Source of the DNA: Ceratopteris richardii
Lineage: Eukaryota; Streptophyta; Polypodiopsida; Polypodiales; Pteridaceae
Assembly: GCA_020310875.1 (NCBI GenBank)
Contig: MU260052.1
Location: 146,001-210,000, forward strand
Direction: 5' to 3'
DNA length: 64,000 nucleotides
Shown here: piece by piece, positions 1 through 10,846 of the stretch
Layout: every line of letters begins with the position of its first letter
How positions within the stretch are numbered: the stretch's first letter is position 1
Program-made: the position numbers and the translations under genes
The notes under the pieces: model-generated
Seen by the model: the letters and a program-made list of their open reading frames with translations, nothing else
Told to the model about the DNA's origin: nothing
Database searches by the model: none

Positions 1-1
1 T

Positions 2-712
2 GAACGAGAAAAGCCAGGATCGATCTTAGCGGACCCACAACCGGACGACTTGGATATGTGGTTAAAAGCATACCAAGCTAGAATCAAAATGGGACCGAAC
101 ATAGAGCAACATGAAAAAATCTATCCTCAAGGGGAATTGGAAAAAGAAAGATTGACCATATGCAGAAAACTCATAGAAGTAGCACAAGCAACCCTAGAAA
201 AGACTATCCCAACCCTACCAGAGACAAGGATTGCACAGGAACCTTATGAAGAATGCATCAAACCAAAGGATAAAGAACTTAGAAAAGAAGATTCCCAAGG
301 TGAACAAGAGACAACACAAGATGACCCTGTATCAGCCATACCAGACTTAGAAGCAGATTGGCCCAAGGACTTGTGGGATAGAATCAGAGAAGAGCAATGG
401 AAGAAGAATGGTGTCGATCCACCACCATTTGATGAAATAGATGTGGAAGATTGTCAACCCCATCCTAACCTCGAGGAAGTCTACGAGGAGGTCTCAAGAC
501 TCGATAGAGGTAGAGAGGAGACCATAAGCATTTCAACATTGCCTAATTATATGGGAGAGTACGAAAGAGAGTCAGTAATAATACGAGCACCCACGGTGCA
601 TGGAAAAGGAAAAGGAAAGGGAAAAGAGAGTTTGCATAACCTAACGGAACTAAAGAAAACCAAAGTGCAATGCCAATTGATGGTGGAAGAATTGCTTCGA
701 CTTAAACCCTAG
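2..712 (+). CDS. gag: gag polyprotein, C-terminal part (element A)
   Basis: This frame is open from base 2, so the gene begins left of the window. The visible part is charged and hydrophilic and matches the region after the zinc knuckles in element B (shared pattern DLDM..AYQAR). No CCHC knuckle is visible here; in B the knuckles lie upstream of this part, so in A they are probably off the edge. It ends at TAG (710-712) after LRLKP. The pol ORF is in the same frame only 12 bases on. In B the equivalent codon is a sense codon (KPKLWK), so gag and pol were probably one frame and the TAG is a mutation. Programmed readthrough is the alternative. Confidence 0.8.
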   Translation, partial: EREKPGSILADPQPDDLDMWLKAYQARIKMGPNIEQHEKIYPQGELEKERLTICRKLIEVAQATLEKTIPTLPETRIAQEPYEECIKPKDKELRKEDSQGEQETTQDDPVSAIPDLEADWPKDLWDRIREEQWKKNGVDPPPFDEIDVEDCQPHPNLEEVYEEVSRLDRGREETISISTLPNYMGEYERESVIIRAPTVHGKGKGKGKESLHNLTELKKTKVQCQLMVEELLRLKP

Positions 713-724
713 TTATGGAAGCAA

Positions 725-3700
725 ATGGCAGACCAATTAAAAACACGACCAAAGAATGGAGGATCAAAAGAAAAGGAAATGGAAAATAAGTCCACAATAC
801 AAGTTCCAGTCGATAAAGTAGGAGAGTTCAGTGAAGGGGATGAAGGGAATACCTGTTTACCTGTCATCTACAATGGGTACATGACCAAAGCTATCTTAGA
901 CACAGGAGCAGGGGTAGGAATTGCAACAAAGGAGATTTGGGAAAAGTGGGGAAAACCAGCCTTACGACCCACTCGCATGAAACTCCAATTAGCAGACGGT
1001 CATGTGGAGAGACCCCTAGGAATATTGGAAGGAATTAAGTTAACAACATGTGGAGTGGAATTTGAACACACACTAGCCATATGTAAATTCAAGAAAGCAA
1101 ACAACTACGAGATGATATTAGGACGACCCTTCATGAGACAAATGCGGGTAGTACAGGATTGGGGCAGAGATTCATTATATCTACAACATCAAGGAAACAC
1201 CACCAAGATAAATTTGCACACATTCGCTTATCGGGATGTCCCTCCATTACAATGGAATCCAGTCCACAAAGAAGAAGATGACCTATCCATTCACAGTGCT
1301 GGATCAAGTGATCAATCTTGGATGCACGAGGATGCCCAGTTGTGGATGTGCAAAGAAGCAAAGAAGGAGGAGTGTAAAAAACAAATGTGGCCAATAGGAC
1401 ACCCTAACTATCAATCGATAGAAGACCCCGATTACATGCCTCAAATTTTTTCAGGTGAACTCTTCGAACCACATGGTTGGATGGAAATTCTAGCCACATT
1501 AGATGTGTGTGTGAATGAGGAAGTATTGACGATGAACGATTGTATAGACGAGGAAGGATATGACGTGAACCTCTACATGGTTGTCCTCCAAGAAGTAGAA
1601 GAAGGGGAAATTGTAGAGAAAGAGTGGAAAGAAGAGTACGAAAGCATAGAAATGGAACCAGAGTTTGATTCTGAGGAACAATATGTAAAAACTATGCAAA
1701 AAGAATCAAAAGAAAGACCAACAAAAGTCTTAGCAATCGAAACCATCCCAATAATACATGAGCATAGAGAGGACACGAGTAAAGTGGAACCGGAACCAGA
1801 CCGTTTCGAAGTTCCAGAACATTTTAAAAGATACGAAGTGGAAGAAAGAAAAATAGCCACTCAAATGCCTAAACGAGAGGCCCGGGATGGAGAAGCCTAT
1901 GACAACAAGGAACAAACCAAGAAAATTGTTGTAACGATAGAAGACGGAGAAGAGAGGTGCACATATATTGGGAAAGATGTATCGGAAGAGGAAGAAGAGG
2001 ATCTCATACGACTCATCCGAGAATATCGAGACGTGTTTGCCTGGACGTACAAAGACCTCAAGGGTGTAGAACCCAGCATATGCGCTCATCGAATCCCTAT
2101 GACAGCAGATGCAAAACCTTCTAAACAACGCCCTTATACGTATAATGAAGTTTACGCAGCAAAAATAAAGGAAGAAATTGACAAACTACTAGCGGCAGGA
2201 TTCATTTATGAGATTGAACACACAGAATGGGTATCGCCACTAGTAGTAGTGCCTAAGAAAAACGGAAAACTAAGGGTGTGTATCAACTTGAAAAAGGTAA
2301 ATGCAGCAACTATACGTGATAGTTTCCCATTACCCATCACAGACCATCTTTTGGAAAGAGTTGCCGGCAAGGAGGTCTATAGCTTCTTGGATGGATTCTC
2401 TGGTTACAACCAAGTAGCTATTGCAACTGAGGACCAGCATAAAACCGCATTCGCGACTGAATGGGGAGTCTATGCATTTAGAGTAATGCCTTTTGGGCTC
2501 ACTAATGCGCCAGCCACCTTCCAACGACTGATGTGTCATGTATTCAAAGAATTTCTGAGAAAAAGTATGGAAGTATACGTAGATGACCTTTGTACATACT
2601 CAAATCAACGACTAGACCATATACCGGAACTGAGAAAAATATTCAATAAATGTAGACAGTACAGAGTTTGCCTGAACCCTGAGAAATGTGTCTTCATGGT
2701 GCGACAAGGAAAAATCCTAGGACACATCGTTTCAAGGAATGGAATATCCACGGACGAAGAAAAGATTAAAGTTATCTTAGAGCTACCAAGACCCAAGAAT
2801 GCAAAGGAAGTACAAGCCTTTATGGGACACTGTGGATATTACCGTAGGTTTATTCACATGTATGCCATAATAGCTAAGCCTTTATATGGTCTATTGACTC
2901 AGTTCACTTGGACAGACGAGTGTGAGAAGGCCTTCAACGAGCTTAAGAAGCGGCTGAGTACAGCCCCAATTCTGAAATCACCCAACTGGAGCAAGCCTTT
3001 TCATATTCATGTTGATGCTTCGAACTATGCCATTGGATGTATCCTAGCTCAATCGGCTGACGAAGGGAAGCTTGACCATCCAATCGCTTATGCGAGTAGA
3101 CAATTAAACCAAGTAGAAAGAAATTATACGACTACTGAAAGAGAAGGCTTAGGAATGGTTTATGCAGTGAAGAAGTTTAGACACTACCTCTTAGCCAACA
3201 AATTCAAGTTCTTCATAGACCATCAGGCTTTGTTGTATTTAGTCAATAAGCCTTGCAACACGGGAAGGTTGGTACGATGGTTCTTACTATTAATGGAGTT
3301 CGACTTTGAGGTAATAGTCAAAAAAGGAAACACACATGTAAGAGCAGATCACCTTTCAAGGCTAACGCATGGAGAACCACCTAGCGGAGTACCGGATGAT
3401 TTACCAGATACGTATTTGTTTAATCTTGAAGTATGTCCAAAGTGGGCGGAACGACTAATTCCTATACTCACCCATGGCCCTCAACACTCAATAAATAAGG
3501 ATAGCAAAAAAGAGATTCTTCAAACAAGAAATTTACACATTGTTGCTGGAAGCATGTATTATAAGGAACCCAACGGTGTCTTATTAAGATGTGTCGAGGA
3601 GGACGAACAGAAGCAACTAATTCAGCAAGCACACGTAAACAAGTGGAGAACCCATCAAGGGATGCATGGAACAATTCGAGAATTAAAAAGGTTAGGTGTA

Positions 3701-6487
3701 TATTGGCCTGACATGCCAAAAGACGTTCACGATTATGTAATTAATTGTGCAGAATGCAAAGAGACTATCCCGGAGGATCACATGTCCTTACCTTTTTCGA
3801 CCATAGCGCCTAATTGGAGTAAAACATTAGTACAATTCCTCAAAACGAAAGAGCACGAAATAGGAGCTAGTTTAGTAAGAAAGCGATCCCTAGAAGAAAT
3901 GAGCAAGGATTATGTGATAATGGGAAAACAATTGTTTAGAAGAGGAAAAGACAATCAACTCAGATTGTGTGTGCATGAAGGAGAATATCTTCCCATATTA
4001 GAGATGGCACACGCAGGAGCTGCTGGAGGACATTTTTCAGCAGACAGAACTGTCAAGATGATTCTCTTTGCAGGCTTGTGGTGGCCAACTCTACATATGG
4101 ATGCGGAGATATATGTGAGAAGCTGCGAAACATGCCAGAGAGCGAAATATCCCATTCGAAGAGACGACATGCCTTTAAGACCCATGGTTTGTGCAAGAGC
4201 ATTTACCAAGTGGGGTATTGATTTCATAGGACCTATCAACCCACCGGCAAAAGGATCACATGCGGAGTACATCATAGTAGCCACCGACTACTTAACCAAG
4301 TGGGTAGAAGCAAAAGCCACTAGAAAGAATGATGCTCAAACTACAGCAAAATTTCTCTTTGAGCATATTTTCACACGCTTTGGACTACCGATCGAGATTG
4401 TGAGTGATCGAGGAATGCATTTCCTAAACGAAGTCATTGATTCGCTAATGAATGACTTTTTAGTGATTCATAAAAAATCAGCCCCATACCATCCTCAAGC
4501 TAATGGACAAGCTGAAAGTTCCAACAAGGTACTATGTACTGTATTGACAAAGATTGTCAATAATGGAAGGTCAGATTGGGACAAACAATTGCATCATGCA
4601 ATTTGGGCATTTCGAGTTGCATATAAAACGGCCATTGGAACCACACCTTTCAATTTAGTGTATGGGCAAAATGCAATTTTGCCAATTGACTTCTTAGTAC
4701 CTACATTGAAAGTGGCCCAGCAATATGAGTGGAACGGTCATGAATTATCCCAACAACTAGATCAAATTGAGAAGTTACATGAGACTAGATTGCAAGCTGT
4801 AGCAGGCATTTATGCTGCTAAACGGAGACAGAAGGCATATTATGATGCACATATAAAAGACAAGGGACTTAAAGAAGGCGACCTAGTCCTAGTATACACC
4901 CTAAAACAACATGCAAAGAAGCTACAAAAACGCGGATATGGACCCTTGATTATAAATCGAATCTCTACTAGTGGTGCAGTCAATCTCGCCACACTAGACG
5001 GAGACATTCTCCCCAACTACATCAGTGGATGCAGAGTAAGACGATTCATGGAGCCCTTGACTGATCAAATGCTAGCGCGACTGGTAGGTGCTCAAAATAG
5101 GAAAAAGGAAGAAGAGCGAATTAGAGAGGAAGCTCGACACGAAGCACTAGAACGCATTAGGAAACGGAAAGAGTGGATCAGGCAAAGAGATGAACGTTAT
5201 CTCCAAGGAGAAGAGCCCATCCCTATGGCAAACTATAAGGTCAAAAATCATGATACAACGGGTATGTGTAAAACGCAACCTTACCTAAACCTAGGGATTG
5301 GCAAGGCAGAGTACAAATTGATAGATGCATTGATAGACTCAGGAGCAGGCCTTAGCTGCATGCGAAAGAGAATAGCAGACGAGCTGCAATTAGAATTGAA
5401 TCCCACAAAAGCCCAATTAATAGGAATTGGAGGTCACACCATAGAATGTATTGGAACCACGAATGTATCCCTCCACCTAGGAAATTCCTCCATGGAACAA
5501 AGAGTCCTAGTGTGTGAGGATGAAGATTTGATAGAAGACTTCATTCTAGGACAGGACTGGATCATTGAGATAGAGGCGTGTATCCATCTAGCTCAAGGTT
5601 ATATTTCGGCAATCATAGGACATAAGGAAGTTTTCAGTTTATTAGGGGAGAAGCCTTTGCTCATACCACACGTAGTTAAAAATTTGGATAACAATCAACA
5701 GACTACGAGAGAGAGAAAGCCCAACATTCACAGCCCAGAAACCAAGCTAGAAGAGGAAAATCCTTCAAGTTCAACGATGCCAGTATCATCACCGTCAGTC
5801 GTGGAGAAGGCCGTCCTTATAAATTTGGACTCTCAAGGACGTACTCAGCAAGCCAAAAGATTGCCATATTGGAAAACAACAAACCAGCATACATATCCGG
5901 GACAAACTAAATACAAATGGGTACGTAAAGATCGAATGAAGAATCAACAAATGACAGCAACCATTCTTACGAAGGAGACGGGAAGCACCAAGCCAGCTTC
6001 ACAGAAGTACATACCACAAGGATCATTGCAAGTATGGATTCCCAAGCCCTTGCTTGAAGCTCAAAGATCGCGACATCAGATATGGATTCCCAAAAAGGTC
6101 ATACAAGCAGCTAAACAGGCTGTAAGGACAAAGGAGGAAATACCACACCAGACAAGGCAAAAGTCAACAACACATAAGAGTCATCAGAGAAAATCGAAGA
6201 GAAATGCCAAATTCACTCGGGCAATGGATAAAGCAAATGGAACACGAGAAGCTGTACGAATCGAGAAAACCAAGCGACCTCTCTCAGTGTTCTCAAAATG
6301 GATCTGGAAACCAAAGCTACCACGAGGAGCGGATGATCGAGGAGATAAAGCATCCGATTGCACTCATGTAGTATCTGATGCACCTCAAGTAAGCATGATA
6401 GGGCCGCAATACAGGGCCAAGCATTCGGCACAGGATGTACATTATCAAACTAGTGGTGCACGATCTCCAAGTGAGACTAGATCTTAG
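725..6487 (+). CDS. pol: Pol polyprotein with two proteases and two H2C2 domains (element A)
   Basis: This is a single open frame of 1920 codons. Domains in order: retropepsin 1 (DTGA near aa 59, ILGRPF near aa 135); RT (YVDD at aa 618-621); RNase H (HVDAS, Asp about aa 764); a first H2C2 zinc domain (aa 970-1011); a second H2C2 zinc domain (aa 1096-1137); integrase core with D1166, D1228, E1264 (35 residues between the last two, as expected for DDE integrases); integrase C-terminus to about aa 1450; retropepsin 2 (DSGAG at aa 1538, ILGQDW near aa 1607); and a basic tail to aa 1920 with W-I-P-K motifs. The role is processing, reverse transcription and integration. The second protease and duplicated zinc domain are not part of the usual Ty3 plan. 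The first ATG at 725 lies after the gag stop and may not be the true start. Confidence 0.92.
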   Translation: MADQLKTRPKNGGSKEKEMENKSTIQVPVDKVGEFSEGDEGNTCLPVIYNGYMTKAILDTGAGVGIATKEIWEKWGKPALRPTRMKLQLADGHVERPLGILEGIKLTTCGVEFEHTLAICKFKKANNYEMILGRPFMRQMRVVQDWGRDSLYLQHQGNTTKINLHTFAYRDVPPLQWNPVHKEEDDLSIHSAGSSDQSWMHEDAQLWMCKEAKKEECKKQMWPIGHPNYQSIEDPDYMPQIFSGELFEPHGWMEILATLDVCVNEEVLTMNDCIDEEGYDVNLYMVVLQEVEEGEIVEKEWKEEYESIEMEPEFDSEEQYVKTMQKESKERPTKVLAIETIPIIHEHREDTSKVEPEPDRFEVPEHFKRYEVEERKIATQMPKREARDGEAYDNKEQTKKIVVTIEDGEERCTYIGKDVSEEEEEDLIRLIREYRDVFAWTYKDLKGVEPSICAHRIPMTADAKPSKQRPYTYNEVYAAKIKEEIDKLLAAGFIYEIEHTEWVSPLVVVPKKNGKLRVCINLKKVNAATIRDSFPLPITDHLLERVAGKEVYSFLDGFSGYNQVAIATEDQHKTAFATEWGVYAFRVMPFGLTNAPATFQRLMCHVFKEFLRKSMEVYVDDLCTYSNQRLDHIPELRKIFNKCRQYRVCLNPEKCVFMVRQGKILGHIVSRNGISTDEEKIKVILELPRPKNAKEVQAFMGHCGYYRRFIHMYAIIAKPLYGLLTQFTWTDECEKAFNELKKRLSTAPILKSPNWSKPFHIHVDASNYAIGCILAQSADEGKLDHPIAYASRQLNQVERNYTTTEREGLGMVYAVKKFRHYLLANKFKFFIDHQALLYLVNKPCNTGRLVRWFLLLMEFDFEVIVKKGNTHVRADHLSRLTHGEPPSGVPDDLPDTYLFNLEVCPKWAERLIPILTHGPQHSINKDSKKEILQTRNLHIVAGSMYYKEPNGVLLRCVEEDEQKQLIQQAHVNKWRTHQGMHGTIRELKRLGVYWPDMPKDVHDYVINCAECKETIPEDHMSLPFSTIAPNWSKTLVQFLKTKEHEIGASLVRKRSLEEMSKDYVIMGKQLFRRGKDNQLRLCVHEGEYLPILEMAHAGAAGGHFSADRTVKMILFAGLWWPTLHMDAEIYVRSCETCQRAKYPIRRDDMPLRPMVCARAFTKWGIDFIGPINPPAKGSHAEYIIVATDYLTKWVEAKATRKNDAQTTAKFLFEHIFTRFGLPIEIVSDRGMHFLNEVIDSLMNDFLVIHKKSAPYHPQANGQAESSNKVLCTVLTKIVNNGRSDWDKQLHHAIWAFRVAYKTAIGTTPFNLVYGQNAILPIDFLVPTLKVAQQYEWNGHELSQQLDQIEKLHETRLQAVAGIYAAKRRQKAYYDAHIKDKGLKEGDLVLVYTLKQHAKKLQKRGYGPLIINRISTSGAVNLATLDGDILPNYISGCRVRRFMEPLTDQMLARLVGAQNRKKEEERIREEARHEALERIRKRKEWIRQRDERYLQGEEPIPMANYKVKNHDTTGMCKTQPYLNLGIGKAEYKLIDALIDSGAGLSCMRKRIADELQLELNPTKAQLIGIGGHTIECIGTTNVSLHLGNSSMEQRVLVCEDEDLIEDFILGQDWIIEIEACIHLAQGYISAIIGHKEVFSLLGEKPLLIPHVVKNLDNNQQTTRERKPNIHSPETKLEEENPSSSTMPVSSPSVVEKAVLINLDSQGRTQQAKRLPYWKTTNQHTYPGQTKYKWVRKDRMKNQQMTATILTKETGSTKPASQKYIPQGSLQVWIPKPLLEAQRSRHQIWIPKKVIQAAKQAVRTKEEIPHQTRQKSTTHKSHQRKSKRNAKFTRAMDKANGTREAVRIEKTKRPLSVFSKWIWKPKLPRGADDRGDKASDCTHVVSDAPQVSMIGPQYRAKHSAQDVHYQTSGARSPSETRS

Positions 6488-6686
6488 CTTTAACCTGATA
6501 GGAATGGACATACTATGTACATAAACTGTGCTTCGGCTATACTAATGATTGTCGTCTTTCAGGAAAAAATATAAAAAGAGGCGGTAAGAGATCTCACTCA
6601 TGCAATAATGGGGAACGGAGTGACGAGCGACCATAATCACAACAATACACTGCATGGTCTCATAAAGGCCTTTCGAGCTAATGCAC

Positions 6687-6704
6687 TTTTCCTTGTAAGT
6701 GCAG
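6687..6704 (+). promoter_or_regulatory. Possible splice acceptor before the extra ORF (element A)
   Basis: A pyrimidine-rich stretch (TTTTCCTTG) ends in GTGCAG directly before the ATG at 6705. This is the layout expected if the downstream ORF is translated from a spliced subgenomic RNA, as for env-like ORFs of some retroelements. The rest of 6488-6698 holds no gene. No donor site was identified, so this is only suggestive. Confidence 0.35.
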
Positions 6705-9700
6705 ATGGCTTCTGAAGACTCTGAAGCTACAATCCAAGAAGAGGTCCAGGAATTTCCTCCCCAATGTCTTACAAAAGCAAAAGGGCATTGGTTCAGAGAT
6801 GAGCAGCCAGTTGAGGAATATCTCTTCTTGGCCAACATAAAGATCATGGACACAGAGCATCACTTTCCGATCATGTCCCAGGACTTCAAAGTTTTACATG
6901 AACTGCCATCCACAATCGACATCATGAAGAAAGCAGGAATTCATAAGTATTTTGAACTACCTATCTATAAACCGGATTTCCAACGCTGTACACAAGTCAT
7001 GAACACCCTACGACCAGCACTACATGATCCATTGGCACCAGAAGCCAATGTGATGGATAAGAATGGAGAATGGGTGGTCATTCAATTTTCCCACGACTTA
7101 ATCAAAGAAGCATTTGGATGGGAAAAGGATGGTGTCAACACGGTCAAGGAAGAGAGTCGTGGAGCAAAAACAAGAACTTTCATTGACATCAATAGGGTGG
7201 ACATCGAAGAAGAAGTCAGATTGATTCACCAACACTTCTGCTTCCCGAGCATGAATAGATACACGGCCCCTCAAAAAATCATTGTGCAATTATTGTCTCA
7301 TGCCATAAAACAGATAGGCAATCAGGTTAACCTCACACCCTATGTGCAAGAAAGATTATTTGAGGCAAAGAAGAAATGGGATAATAAGAAGTTCCTCAAC
7401 GGAACTACTGCCCTAACAATTATGATTTACCACGCATTGGGCATGATGCGCGAGTACTTACAGGAGATGCCATCTTCAATGGAGTTGGCTCAATTTGTCA
7501 AAGCAGCTACTGTACCGAAACAGAAGAAAGGAAGCAAACAAGTAGAAGAAGCAGAAACAAGCTCTCAACCCCGAATGAGAGGCACAATGAGAGGCACAAA
7601 ACGACCTCGAGAAGTCCAACAAGTAGAAGAGGAAGTATCAAAAACAAAGAGAGTACATGTACTTCCTACAACCACCACTCAAGGGACTAAAAAGATCACG
7701 GAAGAAGAATTAACTCAAGCACTGGAGGAGACTCACAAATATACAGAAGGACAAATTAATCTGCCAGTGCAGGGTCACCACTATCAACAGTCACGACAAG
7801 CTACAGACCCGAGAAGCAAGCTCACAAAAGTCCACAGATATCGGGAAATCGGTTTGGATAATACTAGTTCATCCTCAGACGCCAAAGAAGAACCAGACAC
7901 TTCGTTATTAAATATAGATATTCGTAGTGAATCGAAGGATGATGGCCAGTGGGCCGAATTAAATGAAGTAGACTATGGCGAAGACCAAGAAGGCCACAAG
8001 GAAAAAGCTCAATCACCACTGGTAGACCAAAATACAACCAACAAGAAGGCACGAGAAGAAAAACAACACCCCATTCAACCAAAAGATGCCTCCACTACCC
8101 ACACCAAGGAGGGCAAATCTGATGATGAGGAACATTTAATGATATCAGAGGATAAGCCTCAGGAAGAAGGACAAGAAGACGAAGAACCCTTCACTCCACT
8201 AAGGGTTGTGGCAGAACCATCCCCCATGGATGTAACTTTTCAGGGAAGTGCCACTAAAACTACCGTCTTAAATGAAAAAGCAGACGAACCACAAGTACAA
8301 CTACAGGTCCGACAACCACATAATGAAGCGATCCACGTCGAAAACGGACAAGATGTACATACAGGAGAAACCCCAAATGTCCCAAAGACATGGCTGAATG
8401 TTGATATAGCTCAGCTCAAGCCTGTGGTGCAGGATATGATTCGAACTGCACTAGACACTCAACAATTGATGCTTGATGCTAATGAAGATTACGACCAAGC
8501 CATGCTCGAAAAGCAGGAGCTTCAAAAAGAAGGTATGAATCTGGCTAAAAAATTATCAGAAGCAGAAGCTCAAGTTTTAAAGAAACACGAGGAAATAAAA
8601 ACGACCAAAACACAATACAGAATATTAGAAACGGAAAATGCCAAACTAAAAGAGCAAGTTTTGGAGCTCACGAAGAAACTAGACATGACCGAAAAAGAGA
8701 AAACAAGGATCCATGCTCGTAGTAAGGTACTCGAATCACAGCTCAAGGTGAGTATGGAGGAAGCAGACCACTTAAGGGACAGGAACAAGGAGCTCATGAC
8801 AGCTCTCCTCAGTGATCAACCAGCGGCAGATACTGATAAATCAAACGAGGATATAAAAGAAATGGAAGAAAAGATAACCAAGATGGCAGATCAGCTCAAA
8901 CAGGAGCAAGAAATCATTGCTGATTGGGAACAAAGGTATATGAATGACACTGCAGCTCTACGCAAGAAATGGAAAAAAGCAGAGAATGATTATTTCCAAC
9001 AGTGCAAAGAAGACACAGATCACATGAACATAGTTGCACAGGAATTAATCAAACATCAGGAAAAGATTACAAAGGCTGAAGACGAACTTAAGAATAAGGA
9101 TGAAATCATCAAACGGCTTCAGGAGCAGATAGAGCTAAAAGGAAAGCAGGGGACACCAGTAGTTCCACATGCTGCGGAGGCTGCTGTGGAGACTGAGGTA
9201 CGTCCTCTCTCTCCCCCCTCATACCATTCACCGATAAGGCAGGCTCAGGAGGTCCACATTGATTATAATAATCGGGACATTGCAGAATTAAGCCGACCAG
9301 AAAGGGCACTACTGGTGTCCCAGCTCACCGCTGATTTTGAAGATCAAATTATCCAGATAATGAAAGAAGCTCAGATAGAAAACAAACAATTAGATCAAAT
9401 TTTGAAGCCATTCAATGTACCATACGGTCTACTTAAAGAACAGACGCGGATGTATATAAAGTCTGCAACGAACAAAGATCCGGACCACAACCTTCAATTC
9501 CAGCATGACACTTTCAATTATACTCAAGAGGAATTTGAGAAGGCGGATCCAATATGGAGGCGAAAAATTTTGGAGAAGAATCCGACATTGCGGGTACACT
9601 GGGAAGCATCACCATATGCACTTCAAGTAAATCCATCTTTTTGTCCTGTACCCCGCAGACGCTCTTGGACGCAATTTTGGGAAGGACAGCGTCAAGGCAA

Positions 9701-10373
9701 TATCAATAATCAGTGGCTTAACTATCCGTTACTACCTAGTCCGCCACATAATTACCTACCTACAGAAGAATATATGGTAAAAACAATGGAATTTTGGATT
9801 GCAAGATATGCTACAGTTCCGGACTTAGGCGTCAAGATGACCAACAAAATATTCAGCATGCTCATTACAGTGTTGAAGGTGTTCTAGCATGCTAAATATA
9901 CATTCTTGAATTTCATCGGCATTACGCAAGGGTCTGAGGCTCTTATTTTTTATTTATCGACCATTCCGAGCCGCCTCACCCTCATGGCCTATTACTCTCG
10001 TCTCATGTTTTTGCCATCGACATATATGCAAACTTTCGAAGAAGCATTCTTTACAGGCTTCTTTGAGATTGATTCAGAAATTTTTGTTACAATGACTTCC
10101 AACTTGAATGCAAGACTGGTGGCCTACGAAACAAGTTTCTTTGCTGATCATAGACAGGCGCCAGAAGACGGAGTAAAGTCAAAGCAATGGAAGGAATTCA
10201 TGTTATGTCAAGCAAATCTGCTGAACCAACGAGAGCAAACCGCCATTCAAACATACACACGTCACCACAGAAAGCCTGTCGAGGACGACAGAGTTCAGGA
10301 GGAGGGACGTGTAGTGGGACAATCAAGCAAAAAGAAAAGAAGAAGAAAATCAAAGCCCAGAACGACTCATTAA
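6705..10373 (+). CDS. Extra 3' ORF (ORF3), coiled-coil protein of unknown function (element A)
   Basis: This is about 1220 codons between pol and the 3' LTR, with one in-frame TAG at 9885-9887; the same frame continues to 10373. An upstream in-frame ATG at 6699 is also possible, but 6705 follows an acceptor-like CAG. Visible parts: an N-terminal globular region (about aa 1-270); an acidic, low-complexity middle (about 270-570); two long heptad-rich coiled coils (about aa 590-705 and 715-815, nt 8470-9150); and a C-terminal domain with PVPRRRSW (nt 9645-9668), WLNYP and QTFEE..F.TGF motifs. The basic tail ends KKKRRRKSK, possibly a nuclear signal. The C-terminal domain is shared with element B. 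I see no membrane segment or signal peptide, so a classical envelope protein is unlikely. I do not recognise the family. Confidence 0.8.
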
Positions 10374-10832
10374 AGATAAAAAGAAAAAGAATATGTCTCT
10401 GCAGGAAGCCCCGCAGGGGCGCAACACCCATCTCTGGACAAAGCCCCGCAGGGGCACGCAGCAGGCAACAACGCGAATCAGCCAGGTCCTACGCGGCGAA
10501 AGAAAGCAAACAGGCTTAAAGCAATACAACAGGGTCAGATGTGTGCAACCAGGACAAATCAGAGGACCAAAAGCTAGAAAGGGGAGAGGCTGAAAAGTTT
10601 AAGAGGGTGACTAAGAACATCACATTCCTAGTCACTGGTGGCGAGCGTGGCAACCCAAATCAACAGGCAAGAAGAACGCAGCAGGCTCTAGTGTAGTAGA
10701 GCTTGAATCAAGAACAGGCCATCAAATCTGCATGTCTGTTTAAATACAGGCAATACTGACCAAGGGGTGCGCGTGGTGAAACGAAGCAAACAACCGACGA
10801 AAAGCTAAAGCCTGTCAAGGGACGACAGAGAC
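10374..10832 (+). other. Non-coding 3' region of element A with two small GC hairpins
   Basis: There is no convincing gene between the end of ORF3 and the polypurine tract. Two identical 13-mers, GCCCCGCAGGGGC (10408-10420 and 10443-10455), each form a perfect 5-bp stem with a 3-base loop, 35 bases apart. Confidence 0.5.
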
Positions 10833-10846
10833 GAAGAGGGGGAGAG
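10833..10846 (+). promoter_or_regulatory. Polypurine tract (element A)
   Basis: GAAGAGGGGGAGAG lies immediately before the TG that opens the LTR. A polypurine tract primes plus-strand DNA synthesis in LTR retrotransposons. Confidence 0.85.

Noticed and set aside
6705-10373. Classical retroviral envelope protein
   Set aside because: No signal peptide, membrane anchor or cysteine-rich ectodomain pattern; long coiled coils and a basic C-terminus instead.
10187-10593. Alternative frames over the end of ORF3 of element A
   Set aside because: Shadow frames; the ORF3 frame matches element B, these do not.
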